This document shows positions 46,151-57,532 of a stretch of 64,000 bases of DNA, in pieces. Below the pieces are notes generated by a model, which saw only the letters and a list, made by a program, of their open reading frames with translations, had not been told where the DNA came from and ran no database searches. The DNA lies in NCBI GenBank assembly GCA_016271365.2, contig JADMNL010000022.1:224292501-224356500 (forward strand), in the 5' to 3' direction. Both the position numbers and the translations under genes were made by a program. Position 1 is the stretch's first letter. Every line of letters starts with the position of its first letter. This DNA is from Neoceratodus forsteri. Lineage: Eukaryota > Chordata > Ceratodontiformes > Ceratodontidae.

Positions 46151-47620
46151 GGTAAAGTTTTCTAGTTCCACCAAAGTCTGAGTATTTTATAAATATTTTA
46201 ATTTATCTTTTTCTCAAGAAAAAAAAGATAGGTGCCACATTAGAGTTAGAAATGCCTCTGTAAATCAGGTAAGAGGATCAAGAAAATACAAAAAAAAAAA
46301 CTTATGGTGTGCAGCATAGGTGGTACCTAGAAAAGTAGATTTGAAAGATACACTACTAGTTTTATTAACAGTAGCTGAAACTATCCTTTTGGAAAAAAAA
46401 AATCACTGCACTGCCACTATAACTTTTAGCAGCCTAGGTACACTGGCAGAATCAAATCACTTTATCAAACATTTTCTCACTAATTAAGCAATCTATACTG
46501 TATGATGAAATATTGTTAGGGATGGAAATCCATCCCTAGAATAGGCTTGTTGTGCTGCAGTAGCTACAATATATCACTGCTGCTGTTGAGCTGCACTTGA
46601 TACATAGCTACTGCAGCACAAAACATAGAATGTGGTCATGCATGCGCAGTTCATATAATGGAGCATGTTCATGGATGCATGTTCCGTGACCATTGCTCTT
46701 CCTGAAATGGCTGTGGTGGTGAAAAATGACCCTGGAAAAGATTGGCTTACTAAAAAAGTAAGTGCAGACTAAGTTCTCCTTTTTATGTGGACCATCTCGA
46801 GGGTTGCATGGTGACCAAAACTTCTCAGACTGTCCTCTCGAGGTTTAGACCCTACCATGCCAACCTCTCGATGGCAACACATGCTTGTTATAGATCACAG
46901 ACCATATAGTATTCTCTATATTTCCACTCTTGAGACCTAAACAGAACTCTGTGGTCTCTGCTGAAAAAAGCACTGTTCTCAACCAGTCACCTGTTAAGCA
47001 CAGTACTGCAGCAGGCAGTTTTCAGGAATCAGCTTGAACTATACATAGTACTTGAAGTGTATTTTCAAAAACAACTTGCACCTCATTACTATACTACAAA
47101 AGCAGAGTGTGCCAATCAGTATACAATGAGCAAGCATTTCTCAGCTGTATTCCTTAGTGGTCATCTGAACTATGGAAAGAGGCAGAGCATAGCAGCATGG
47201 TGGCATCTTCAGTGAAGTGCTCACTCAGCAGTGGAACAAGGGCATTGGCACCTAGCAGAGCGGGCAGGAGGGGGCTTATTGGCGCAGGTATGCTGGGGCC
47301 GGTACTTGTGAAAATACATGACAGTTGTTCACTCTGCCATTCTGCCTGCCAAAGTCCCTGCTCAGCTCTCTAGTCCATACATCAGAGTGAGGCAGGGGAC
47401 ATGACAGACCAACTGCTTCAATAGTACAATCATGTTGTTCAGGATGGCTTAACCATTATGCAACAAGTCATCCAGAATAGCTTCTGACACTGGCATGCCA
47501 ATTTAAAAACAAAGTTATTCACTGTGCTAAATTGGTCCCTGTCAAGCAAATTGGGCACTTTAGGTCCAAGTGTGGTAGGGTCCGGGAGGTGAGTGATTAA
47601 AAATACAAACAAGCCACCTT
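46151..47620. other. No recognisable gene; one short inverted repeat
   Basis: Intergenic sequence. TTGTGCTGCAGTAGCTAC at about 46547 is mirrored by ATAGCTACTGCAGCACAA at about 46604, with a ~40-bp loop. Nothing else stands out. Confidence 0.4.
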
Positions 47621-47624
47621 TATC

Positions 47625-48015
47625 ATAGCACAGCTCCACCTGCTGGCTACCTAGTGGAAAGAGCACTATTTTATCCACTACTCATTTGTAATCCTTTGAA
47701 ATTTACATTTAAAGCAATTACTATAATATTTTGATGCAAAAAAACACACTTTTTAAAAATAATTTTATCAAATTACAACCGAGCCATTTTATAAGTGTGA
47801 TAAGCCACTCCAGGGTGTGCATTAAAGGATTTTATAAAATGGTAAGAAAAAATACAGTAACTTCATTGGCTGAGAGATGTAAGCTGACTGTACATTAAAT
47901 CTATTTAAATGCATGGTTAGCTGCTGAATCTCATTTCCTTCCCCCAAAACAATTACTTTCAGAACACTATCACTAAGCCTCAAAACAGAAAGCAAAAAAA
48001 AAAAAAAAAATCTCT
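47625..48015. repeat. Interspersed repeat D, copy 2
   Basis: The first part (CTGGCTACCTAGTG, AGCACTATTTTAT, AATTTACATTTAAAGCA) recurs at 49280-49390. The second part (GAGCCATTTTATAA, GCCACTCCAGGGTGTGCATT) recurs at 50305-50345. The third matches 45100-45260. This is a mosaic of one repeat family. Confidence 0.5.
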
Positions 48016-48054
48016 GGCCAGAGCCGGTACAGCTGCAGCCAAGCTTACAGAGGG

Positions 48055-48255
48055 ATACGGCACAGTCATCCATGTCCAAGATGGCTGCTGGAGTACTCTG
48101 CTCATGCATGATGACTCGCACATGCACACCAGGCTCCAGTGGCCATCTTGGACATGGTGGACTGTGCCACCATGCCCTGGAGTTCAGTGAGCATGTGTGA
48201 GTCATTATGCATGTGCAGAGAACTTTGGCAGCCATCTTGGACATGGCTGACAGTG
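48055..48255. repeat. Short inverted and direct repeats
   Basis: CATGTCCAAGATGGC near 48071 is matched in reverse by GCCATCTTGGACATGG near 48141, which recurs at 48231. ATGCATGATGACTCGCACAT is similarly mirrored near 48188-48218. A compact rearranged repeat. Minus-strand open frames across it are incidental. Confidence 0.5.
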
Positions 48256-48779
48256 CCATGTTCCACCAGTACTGATTGACAAAATAGTGGGGGTGAATGC
48301 ACAATGATCACTGTTCACCTCCACTATTGAAAAAGTCAGTTCACTATCCAGTAAGCTCTCTTTTCTGTACAGTGATTACAAGACATCTGCAGGGCTATGC
48401 CCACTGCAGCTGTAAAAAGTAGCTGCCATGTTAAAAATTATAGTCTTTCCTACCAAAAGGTTTAAAACTAAATTCTTGTAAAGTACACACAATCTTTTAG
48501 TCCACAAACTACACTGCCCACATCATACTACATTAAAAAACATTTCTCCAGAACTTAAATTATACTCTGTAGCCTCTATCTGAAGTATCACTGTTTTATC
48601 TTCTTCTGCCACTAAGCAGCAACACCACAAAATCCACTATTGGGCAATCAGTTGAATTTTTAAACTTATTCAACTTAAAATTCCAAAATAAATACTTTCT
48701 TGCTTCAAGATAGCTTAAATTTTCTCCATGAATTCCTAACTGATCAAGACAACCAGAAAACCTTGAGCCGGGAAAGCAG

Positions 48780-48990
48780 TCCGTAAGTGAGGAGAAGGAT
48801 GTGATTTCACACTGCAGCTTGAATTTGTGACATGTGGCAGAGTAACTAGAGACACAGCTTTTGTCCTACAATCAAGTGGGGAACAGGGAGAGAGACACAA
48901 CTTCACAGTCCAGCTTGAATTTGTGACATGTTGCAGAGCAACAAGATGGCTCTGGTCCTGTGATTGAGCAGGGAGTGGGGAACAGGGAGA
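48780..48990. repeat. Tandem duplication of ~100 bp
   Basis: GCAGCTTGAATTTGTGACAT near 48822 recurs as TCCAGCTTGAATTTGTGACA near 48909. Both are followed by GCAGAG.AAC.AGA and GGGGAACAGGGAGAGAGAC. The small minus-strand frames reflect this duplication. Confidence 0.65.
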
Positions 48991-49269
48991 GAGACCCAGC
49001 AAAACTCCATACAAATGATGAGGCCTGTGAGGCAATTTTAATCTGTCTCCTCATCTCCCTATTCCAGACCTCAGGTGAGGGCACATGGTGAGAGGGACCA
49101 ACTACTTCCAGTCTCGATATTTGTTGAGGATCACTTCTGCAGTATACTGACAATCAAAACTGTCATTATTTGCTATGTTAAACTTCTCAGCTTCAACCAG
49201 ATCAGGTAGGCTGCATACAAGTGGATTAGGTTTGGTTGTGGGTGGGGGCAGCCACATCTACAACTAGCT

Positions 49270-49447
49270 GCTTGCTAGCTATAGAACAGCACCACTTGCT
49301 GGCTACATAGTGCAAACAGCACTATTTTATGGAGTACTGCTTTCAAATCCTCCTGTGAAATACTTACGAATTTACATTTAAAACACCTAGTGTAGTATTT
49401 GTACACAAAAGAGACACTTTCAAAGTCATTTTTATTACCAAATTACA
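49270..49447. repeat. Interspersed repeat D, copy 3
   Basis: Matches 47625-47790 (CTTGCTGGCTACATAGTG, AGCACTATTTTATGGAGTAC, AATTTACATTTAAAACA). It appears to resume at 50300-50345 after the foldback element, so the foldback may have inserted into it. Confidence 0.45.
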
Positions 49448-50205
49448 ATTGATTCAAATGGACCAGCCACTCAACTAAATATCTTTAAATAACTCTTCTC
49501 CTTTATTTAGGAAAGTTTTTATCAGTCAGATCCCCAGATGATGCCCAATGTTTCACCTCTAGGGGCTTCCTGAGGGGCTAGGATCTAAAGTTTAAACATG
49601 TGTAAAATATTGTTTAGAACACAAGAGAAAAGGAAAAAAACCTTTTCTCCAAACAAATTAAAAAAAATGTTTTTAGTATTGTCTCTTTAAAATTTCCTGT
49701 TTCCAGATAGTGATGTCAGACCCAATCTTGAACACTGATTTATAAGTCTATGACTCAACTAACATCCAGGTACGATGTGTAAGGAATTGTTAAAGTGACC
49801 AACCTAAAGAAATTAATATTATGATGACTACACTATTTTATCTATTTAACAGTCCTATAGTATCTAACATGCATGGATTCTGACAAATTGATTTAACATG
49901 ACATAGTTAATTATATATTAAATATATATAATCTAAGAGGGAGAACTGCTGGTGTCACTATCTGGGAACAGGACATTTTAAAGAGACAGTACATTTTATT
50001 TTGAGAAATTTTTTTTTCTCTTCATTGTGTTCTAAACGATGTTTTTATACATGTTTAAACTTTAGATTCTAGCCCCTTGAGGAAGCCCCTAGAGGTGAAA
50101 TGATGGACATCATCTGGGGATCTGACTGATAAAAACTTTCCTGAATAAATGAGAAGAGTTATTTAAAGAAATTATATTGTGTGGCTGGTTCTTTCAAAAC
50201 TGTTG
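49448..50205. repeat. Foldback element, ~760 bp with ~250-bp arms
   Basis: The left arm (49448-49722) and right arm (49948-50205) are reverse complements. AATAACTCTTCTCC pairs with GAGAAGAGTTATT, TTATCAGTCAGATCCCCAGA with TCTGGGGATCTGACTGATAA, CACCTCTAGGGGCTTCCTGA with GGAAGCCCCTAGAGGTGAAA, and CCAGATAGTGATGTC with GTGTCACTATCTGG. The loop is about 225 bp. Non-coding. Confidence 0.85.
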
Positions 50206-50344
50206 GATTGTACATGCATCTGTATACCAGCCCCTCTATCATAAACAGGACTTAATACTTATTGAAGGAAACCCACTCACACCTCCAAATTGTGTAGCAA
50301 ATTACAATTGAGCCATTTTATAACTGTGATATGCCACTCCAGGG

Positions 50345-50530
50345 TGTGCATTAAATATAGAATAATACATGGGGGAAGTGTATATTAAGAATTTAATGCA
50401 CACCCAAGCTGTGGGCTGCTACATAAACCCTAAGGGTGAAGCCTGAGGGGTTTATGAAAGCATCCACCCTGACAGTGTGCATTAAAAATTCAAGTTTTGC
50501 ACTCCCCCATGTATTGTTTCATGTAATTGG
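50345..50530. repeat. Foldback element, family C copy 2
   Basis: The ends ATACATGGGGGAAGTG and CACTCCCCCATGTAT are inverted. TTTAATGCACACC pairs with GTGTGCATTAAA. The centre AACCCTAAGGGTGAAGCCTGAGGGGTT folds on itself. Related to 19870-20050. Confidence 0.7.
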
Positions 50531-51229
50531 TGGGGGCATTTTTTTCTTCAACTAGATTTTTATTAAATATAAAAGTGTCTGTCAAGCTGGGTGTTGCATC
50601 TTATTTTTTTATTAAAGAGAAGACTGATGAGCATTAAGCAAAACCATAGGATACACATCATATTTGTATTTTTGTGAATAAATGACTTTTTTACATAAAT
50701 AGGGATGACTTCCACAGGGCTGGCTTTTACTGACAGTCTGTAGGGATGTCATTGATTAGAGCTTTATTCCCAGTTGGAATATGACAGCTTGTGAAATCTG
50801 AAATGAAGAAAACAGTTCTTGAGAACAGCTGCAAATGAAGAGAAACAGGTTTTAAAAACCTTAACTTGAAGGAGGACTTCATTTTTTTATTTTTTTGAAA
50901 TCTCTTTTTATCCCCTCCTGGTCACCCTCGCCACTCTTCTCCTTTGGGCTAGCTCAATGCCCTCCAGTCCCCACTGAGTCTACCCCTAGAGTGCCTCTCT
51001 GGTGACTCCTACCTGCCTCCTTCCTCCAGTGGAGCACCTTGCACAGCAGGATCTGCCCATGGTTGCAGACTGGGTGACTGGAGTGGCCGTCATCCAGAGT
51101 ACCGTGGGTTGTTTTCCGTTTTCTGTCCCTCCCCTCCCTCCCACTGAGGACGCTGGCTCAGGCGGAACGTGCTTATGCACGCCTGCCAAGTGCCAGATGG
51201 CGTCCTCCCCTCCCCAGCTCCCCCCCCAT
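50531..51229. other. No recognisable gene
   Basis: Intergenic sequence, becoming GC-rich after 50920. Open frames on both strands after 50986 overlap each other and look like composition artefacts. Confidence 0.35.
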
Positions 51230-51475
51230 GGGAGCCACCATTGCCCCGAGAGTCAGTGCTTCCACTGGCTCTCCCAGGCATCGAGTGTATTGAACACCCC
51301 TGGTATCCCTTCCCGAAGGAGGAGAGCATCCATGGGGAAGCTCGATCCTCCTTCCCCCTGCTGACCCCCGGCGACCCGAGTCCATTCCTGAACCTGGCTC
51401 GCCAGCGTGGTGTGAGGTGTGGCATCCAGCGCCTCAACCCTCAGCGCCACCGGGCCGGCTCAGGACTTCATTTTT
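51230..51475 (-). mobile_element. tRNA-headed SINE-like copy 2
   Basis: On the minus strand it starts GGCCCGGTGGCGCTGAGGG (A-box-like) and has GCCAGGTTCAGGAATGGAC (B-box-like). Then GATCGAGC and a block shared with 42075-42310. CpG-rich, so younger or less decayed than the other copy. Confidence 0.4.
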
Positions 51476-51759
51476 AAGTTTAAGCCTGTCACTTTTACTT
51501 GCTGCAGGTTGTCATTGCCAAGGCAATATGGCAATGAGCTGTAGAGATCAGAGTTCAAGATGATTTGTGTGGGAATGAGAAAGAGAAAGTGCGTGCAGAC
51601 TGCCACAGCTATTGGGATTGTCCGCAATTCACTGGTGAGAAGGTCTGATGTATTTTTTGGGCTCTACAAGTTATTTTATCCATTTCTTGGGTCAGTGTAT
51701 GCTTCACCAAGATGCCAGTGTTACTGTCATTTGTAGGCAGTTTTTAGACCACAGTGAGT

Positions 51760-51850
51760 GAGCACAGAGACAGCCATGGAGAAGCTGGTGCATGTTCACC
51801 ATTATAACCTGCGAGTTATAACAGTGAATTATAACCTGCTTCTCCTACAA
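51760..51850. repeat. Short repeat shared with 19420-19510
   Basis: GTGCATGTTCACCATTATAA followed by GTTATAACAGTGAATTATAA corresponds in reverse to the stretch near 19430-19480 (CACTGTAATAATCC...TTATTATGGTGAACATGCAC). Probably fragments of one palindromic element. Confidence 0.45.
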
Positions 51851-52264
51851 GACAAAACATGCCCCAGTTATTACAGGATTTTAATACACTTCCCAAAGGA
51901 CACTTGGCCTACAGCCTCATGCCATAACACACCCCTGCTGTGTGCACTGAAATCCTTTAATTTTTATTTTATTTATATCATTTTTGTTAACCAGGTAGGT
52001 GCACTAGACAAAAGATTTTGCCTATTTTCAGACACGCCCCAGGAGGGTTACACATCAGAAACAGCAGATACATAGTGTCCACAACAGAAAACAAAACATC
52101 TAGTTGGAAGGAAAATACAGTAACACATGGTAATTTTTAATACACGGCACATTCAGGAACAACAAGTAGAATATACATAGCATGAGGATAAACAGTAGTC
52201 ACAGTTACATAAACTTTTATAGAATTTTGAAAACAATATAATTGATTGAAGAAATACATATGCA

Positions 52265-52575
52265 CATCGTGTGCATTAAAAGCCTTTATAAAATGGTCAT
52301 GACTGAAGTCACCAAATACATTAAGCTCACGGGGCAAGACAAGTCAGGTGGGCATTGATTAATGCCCTAGAAATGCATACCTGGCATATAGATATTTTAA
52401 TGTCATCTCACATAAATTAATCTGACTGATGCTGTTTGATGCCGAAGATAGACAGGCAAATAAATAGTCAAGGTGCTTCATTTAAAATAAAGATTAGCAG
52501 GGGAGACCATACTGAAAAAAAAATGAATCCAGAATTATCCTCACTTTTTGATCTATTCAATGGACTGGCCACAGA
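52265..52575. repeat. Left flank of coding-arm foldback
   Basis: TTTATAAAATGGTCATGACT resembles repeat D, and GGGCATTGATTAATGCCC is a perfect palindrome at about 52351. Similar GGGCATTAATGC occurs near 53565, on the far side of the foldback, suggesting both flank one larger element. Confidence 0.4.
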
Positions 52576-52578
52576 ATT

Positions 52579-53044
52579 GTGGATCCGAACGCAGTTTACA
52601 GAGCCTTCTGAAAAGAATATGAAAGTTGAAGTAAGATCGGGGAGTGAAAGTGGCCAAGATGACAGTCACAGTGAAATTGATGTGACAGAATAGGAAGAGA
52701 GTGAAATTGACAATGCAGAACACAGTGACAGTGATGAGGAATATTTCAAGTGCGCTGCCACCAGTTGCATGCTCACTGTCTCTGCTGTTTATTTCTTCTG
52801 TTGCAGAGATTTCTGTTTACTCTATTTTCATTTTCATTGCCTATAATTCCATTTTCTATGCAGTTTAACAAAGTGACATATTCCTTATCACTGTCACTTT
52901 GTTCTGCAGTGTCAGTTTCACTCTCCTCGTATTCTGTCATGTCAATTTCACCGCGGCTGTCATCGTGGCAGCTTTCACCCTGATCTTACTTCAACTTTCA
53001 TTTTCCTTTTACAAGGCTCTATTAACTGCATTCCAATCCACATT
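52579..53044. repeat. Foldback with arms that look like duplicated coding sequence
   Basis: The left arm (52579-52755) and right arm (52872-53044) are reverse complements over about 175 bp. The left arm on the plus strand is part of the frame starting at 52436: MKVEVRSGSESGQDDSHSEI, then after a stop EESEIDNAEHSDSDEEY. The right arm on the minus strand gives DDSRGEIDMTEYEESETDTA and EQSDSDKEY. The acidic Ser/Asp/Glu-rich peptide resembles the N-terminal part of some DDE transposases such as piggyBac types, but no catalytic domain is present and I cannot assign it. Likely a non-autonomous element made from an inverted transposase gene fragment. Confidence 0.55.
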
Positions 53045-53944
53045 TCTGAGCTGCAGCTAGTTAACAGTACAGGGTGCCATAGGATTGGAGAGCAAACTAT
53101 TTCTGTCTGCCGGTGTTTTGAAAGTATAAAACGCTGAAACAGTTATGCATTCAAGACAAAAGATAATTGAGACTCAAAGAGTATAGTGTGTTTTCAGTTG
53201 TTGGGATTGAAGGAATCGATGGCATGGCAATATTTGCAAACCGGAGCTGCTGCAGAAAAAAAAAGGTTGCCTGTGTTTAAAGTTTGATTGATGTCAGATG
53301 TCATAAGCCATTTTTAACATTTTATTAATACAATATTCATTCAGTTTGTAAGCAAAGTATATATTTGTAACCAGCAGCAAGAGATGAAAAAGTGTATACT
53401 AAAAATAAATGTATTGGAACATGTTTTGGCTGTGGAATTGCTTTCTGTTGCAGAGGAATAAAAGCAATTTATCATTCATTTTATGCTTCTGAATTTTTTT
53501 TCTTGTAAAAAAATTAGTTCATTTTATAAGTGCAATAACACCCTCCAGGCCCAAGGGTATACTGGGCATTAATGCACTTCCCATGTAGTTGGAGGCTACT
53601 TTGGCTGCGCCTTAGTGCCTTACATGGGTTATAGCTTACTTATTCAATAAAGCTGGTAAATGTATTGTGAATTTAAGGATGTCAGTGTGCACTAAAGACA
53701 AGTTTAGGAAGAATAATCAGAAACAAATTCATTGAAAGAGTGATTTTATGCAATAGAGTTGCATTAAGTGGTAAGGCATATACCAGCACATAAAATGCAA
53801 AGTCGCCTCATCTCTATTATAATACTTTGAAAGCTTCCCTTAACATCCAGAACAACATGGGTATATCATATGTGGAAGTATGGGTCATTTGATACATCAA
53901 AACCAACCTCCTGCGCTGTATTCTGTAGTAGTATTTGTTAATAC
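53045..53944. other. No recognisable gene
   Basis: AT-rich sequence, including a repeat-D-like end near 53520-53650 (CATTTTATAAGTGCAATAAC, GGGCATTAATGCACTTCCC). Confidence 0.4.
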
Positions 53945-54285
53945 TGCCCAGAGTTGTGCGGGATGTTGAAAAGTTTCTGCTAATGGAATTCAATGGAATT
54001 TCAGAAATTCTGCCTAACTCCTCAGAATTTAGAAAATGTTTTCATTTAAATCATGGATTAGTTTCTTGTGATTTGCATGAACTGTGTATATATTTTCAGT
54101 AGTTTATGGCAAACAAATTCACTGTTTATGTGAACTATAGAACATTAATCCCCTGTCCCTGTAAAACACAAACCATTAATCGGCAGTTTAAATAAAAACT
54201 CCAAACCACTTTCAGAATTTTAGGATTCTGTTCCATCTGGAATTCTACAGAATTAGGTAGACTTTCTGAGATTTCTTAGGAATCC
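53945..54285. repeat. AATTCTGCAGAATT-rich interspersed repeat, copy 3
   Basis: CAGAGTTGTGCGGGATG, GGAATTTCAGAAATTCTGCC, GGATTCTGTTCCATCTGGAA and TTCTACAGAATTAGG. Shares its motif set with 41000-41350 and 44090-44310. Confidence 0.4.
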
Positions 54286-54688
54286 ACCAGAAGCATATTT
54301 TTTTTGTTTGTTTGTTTTTTGTTTTAATTCAGAAATTAATTTGCACCCAAGCAATTTGCCCAGAACAAGCTGCTGTGGACCCCAGGTAAAGGAGTTCTGA
54401 ACATGCCTGACTTCACCCTGAGACTTGTGGTGCAAACCCTGCATCAACTGTCACAGGCAGTTACTCCTACTGTTAACAATAACATGCCAAAATGTGTCTC
54501 TTGTGAAACTCACTGACTGGAAGCCCAGCTCCAAGACACAATATTATTTGTGAAGCCCCTCCCCCAGTTCAGCTCCCACCATGAGCCTTGGTCACACGGC
54601 TGGAAGGAATCTGAAAGAACTATGCTAAGGTAATCAAATGGCACTCCCAGCAATTGGCCCATTTTCCCTTTGGAAATTACAACGTGGA

Positions 54689-54761
54689 GTTTCCATAGTG
54701 TAGTGGTTATCACGTTTGCCTAACACACGTAAGGTCCCCAGTTTGAAACTGGGTGGAAACA
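54689..54761 (+). tRNA. tRNA-Val(AAC) pseudogene, CpG-decayed
   Basis: A 73-nt tRNA-like sequence starting GTTTCCATAGTGTAGTGGTT and ending CTGGGTGGAAACA. The acceptor stem (GTTTCCA with TGGAAAC) and T stem (CCCAG with CTGGG) pair perfectly. The anticodon loop CTAACAC carries AAC. Compared with the vertebrate tRNA-Val as I know it, nearly all differences are CpG changed to TpG or CpA (CCG to CCA, TTCG to TTTG twice, GCG to ACG, CCGG to CCAG/CTGG). This leaves two anticodon-stem mismatches and a T-loop TTTGAAA. Such decay points to a methylated, inactive copy. No intron. A LINE begins directly after the last base. Confidence 0.8.
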
Positions 54762-56285
54762 TTTAAGAACTAAGAGAGGTGGTGGCTGAACCTCTGGCTA
54801 TCCTGTTTAGCCAATCACTGGAAACAGGGGAGGTACCCAAAGACTGGAGGACTGCAGATGTAGTCCCCTTATACAAAAGTGGGAACAAAGAGGAAGCAGG
54901 GAACTACAGACCAGTCAGCCTCACCTCGGTAGTGGGGAAGATCATGGAAGCACTACTGAAGGAGAGATTGGTGGAACATCTGGTTGTCAATGGACTACAG
55001 GGCCCAAGGCAGCATGGTTTCACCAGGGAGGTCATGTCAGACCAACCTGGTTGATTTTTGACTGGGTGACTAGGGAGGTGGATCAGGGGAGGGCAGTGGG
55101 CATGGCCTATCTGGACTTCAGCAAGGCCTTGACACTGTGCCACAAAGAAGACTATTGCACAAACTGGGGAATATGGGTGTGGGCAGGACAGAGTGTGGTG
55201 GGTAGGTAACTGGCTGGGTGGCAGGACACAGAGGGTGGTGGTAAATGGCTGTCACTCCACAGAGGGAAGAGTGACCAGTGGGGTACCACAGGGATCAGTG
55301 CTGGGACTGGTCCTATTCAACATCTTCATCAGTGACATTGCTTGGGACCTAGAAGGCAGAATTTCACTGTTCACTGATGACACAAAGCTCTGTAACAGAG
55401 TAGACACACCAGAAGGTGTAGACAGAATGAGAAGGACCTGCAGAAACTTGAAGAATGGTCAGGGGTTTGGCAGTTGAAATTCAATGCAAGGAAGTGCAAG
55501 ATAATGCATATGGGGCACAAAACCCTGGCACAATATATCAGTTGGGGGTGAGGATATAGCATGCACCAAGCAGGAAAGGGATCTTGGGGTTATCATCTCT
55601 GATGACCTCAGAGTAGGAAACAGTGTGACAAGGCAGCAGGTAAAAGCAAATAGGATGCTGGGATGTATAGGCAGGGGCATCACCAGCAGGAAAAAGGAGG
55701 TCATAATTCTGCTATACAAGACACTAGTGAGGCCCCACCTGGAGTACAGTGTACAGTTCTGGAGACCATACCTACGTAAGGACATAGACAGGGTAGAGAA
55801 GGTTCAGAGGAGGGCAACAAAGATGGTGCATGGATTGCATCACAAGTCCTATGAAGATAGGTTGAAGGAACTGAACATGTACTCCCTGGAGAAGAGGAGG
55901 GAGAGAGGGGATATGATAAACACATACAAGTATCTCACAGGGAGGAACAGGGTGCAGGAATACACTATTTTTAAGCGAAAAAGATGTTCCAGGACTAGAG
56001 GGCATGGGATGAAGTTGGAGGGAGGACGATTCAGAGGAAACATGAGGAAGAATTTCTTCACAGAACGGGTGGTGGACAAGTGGAACACCCTGCCAGAGGA
56101 AGTGGTGGGGGCTGAAACAATCACGGGATTTAAGAATGCATGGGATAGACATAAAGGAATTCTGGCAGTCAGGGGTAAAGGGCAACAGACTTCTAGGAAA
56201 ACATAAAATGAACTTACAAGCTCAAATGGGCAGACTGGGTGGGCCATAGGCCCTTATCTGATGACACTGTCTATGTATCTATGTA
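54762..56285 (+). mobile_element. CR1-like LINE, 5'-truncated
   Basis: RT onward: ELREVVAEPLAILFSQSLET, GEVPKDWRTADVVPLYKSGN, NYRPVSLTSVVGKIMEALLK and QGPRQHGFT (54779-55054). After frameshifts come SGVPQGSVLGLVLFNIFISD and LFTDDTKLCNRVDTPEGVDR (55193-55477; FADD is FTDD). Then 55625-56206 gives NRMLGCIGRGITSRKKEVII, LVRPHLEYSVQFWRPYL, RRATKMVHGLHHKSYEDRLK and NTLPEEVVGAETITGFKNAW. The 3' end is GGGCAGACTGGGTGGGCCAT, then CTTATCTGATGACACTGTCT. Same subfamily as 38945-39975. Inactive. Confidence 0.88.
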
Positions 56286-56319
56286 AATAACCCTTTACTC
56301 TGCATTGGGAGCAACCACG

Positions 56320-57190
56320 TCCGTTGGAACAATGGGCTTGAAAAGGTATTTGCAAGCTTACGCACGTCACCGATACTCACACTAGCACCTCAAATTTTTA
56401 GGCCAACTACAAAGAGAATTAAGCAGAAAGACTGGCAATATCCACAGCTCAGGCATGCATTGGGAGCTCTTTTAGGCCTCCAGTTTAAACTTGGAAAACA
56501 GAGAACCCTGGATAAGATACTGTCATCCCCACCTGCTGGAAGGCAGCCAACAGACAAGACTATTGATATGCAGCTGCTCAAGCTATGGCAAAGCCCCTAA
56601 TAAGTCTCTGTGGCTTAAGTGGTGCACAGAGTTTGGACAGGACAAATAGCCCCCCAGAGTTGGAACCAGTGCTAGACAGCAATGAAGCAAGCTGCCAGAG
56701 ACACCAAAAACTGCATCTCACAATTCAACATCCTGGTTCAGTGGCACATGACACTACAAAAACAACATACTGTAGGTGGGACCTGTCCAAAACAGACAAG
56801 TGCTGGAGTTTCCTAACAGTAATAGGTAATATTGCACACATAATCTGGGAATGCCCAGTACTAAAGCCCTACTGGGGTGGCATCCAGGCCACTTGTGCAC
56901 AACTTCTCAGTTCTCAACTTGCCCTTACTCCCTGGGTGGTGATTCTGGGGTTAATTGGCAAGGGGTATATAAGGTAGGTGCTCACACCTCAATCAAAGAA
57001 GTGGTTACATGGTACCCTGATGACAGTGAAAAGAATACTGCTAAGGCACTGGGGGGAGCAAAGCTCCCCCACAGTATCAGAGCAGTTGGGAAGGATGTCT
57101 AGTTTTGAGCATGTACATTATACAGTAGCTGGCAGAATGGCAGATTTTGATGATATCGGGTGCCCATACTTCACCTCAATGAACTGTCAA
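56320..57190 (+). mobile_element. L1/Tx1-like LINE C-terminal remnant
   Basis: 56390-56590 reads APQIFRPTTKRIKQKDWQYP, LRHALGALLGLQFKLGKQRT. After frameshifts, 56790-56960 reads KCWSFLTVIGNIAHIIWECP, VLKPYWGGIQATCAQLL and LTPWVVILGLI. The pattern C-W-x-x...G-x-x-A-H-x-x-W-x-C-P...W is the terminal zinc knuckle region of L1/Tx1 ORF2 (second Cys replaced by Phe here). Comparable to the minus-strand copy at 45400-46150. Inactive. Confidence 0.55.
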
Positions 57191-57532
57191 ATCGCTCAAG
57201 GACACTATGCCTAACCCACCTTCCAATCCACCAACACAATAAGAGGAATGCCAGGACACAGTCATGAGCTGGCTGATTCTGTGTAGAATCTGTTTTTGAT
57301 CTCCCCCTATCCCCGAAACAATGGGATTTTTTTTCACTCCAATACTGATGTTCTTTGGTCAAGGCTAAGTTTCTCACATGCATATTTCTGTTCTGAGATC
57401 TACTACGGGGATATTTCTTTATTCATCCATGCATGTGTTTCTCTAATGTATGTATAATCCCGCTACAAATGGGAGTCCCTAAAAACCTTCCTCAGAGCTT
57501 GCCTAAATGCTCCCTGCCTAACTGGGGGTCGG
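57191..57532. other. No recognisable gene
   Basis: Intergenic, short open frames only. Confidence 0.4.

Noticed and set aside
51002..51477. Overlapping GC-rich frames on both strands as a possible host exon
   Set aside because: Frames on both strands are equally open, and part of the segment matches the SINE-like copy at 42075-42310.
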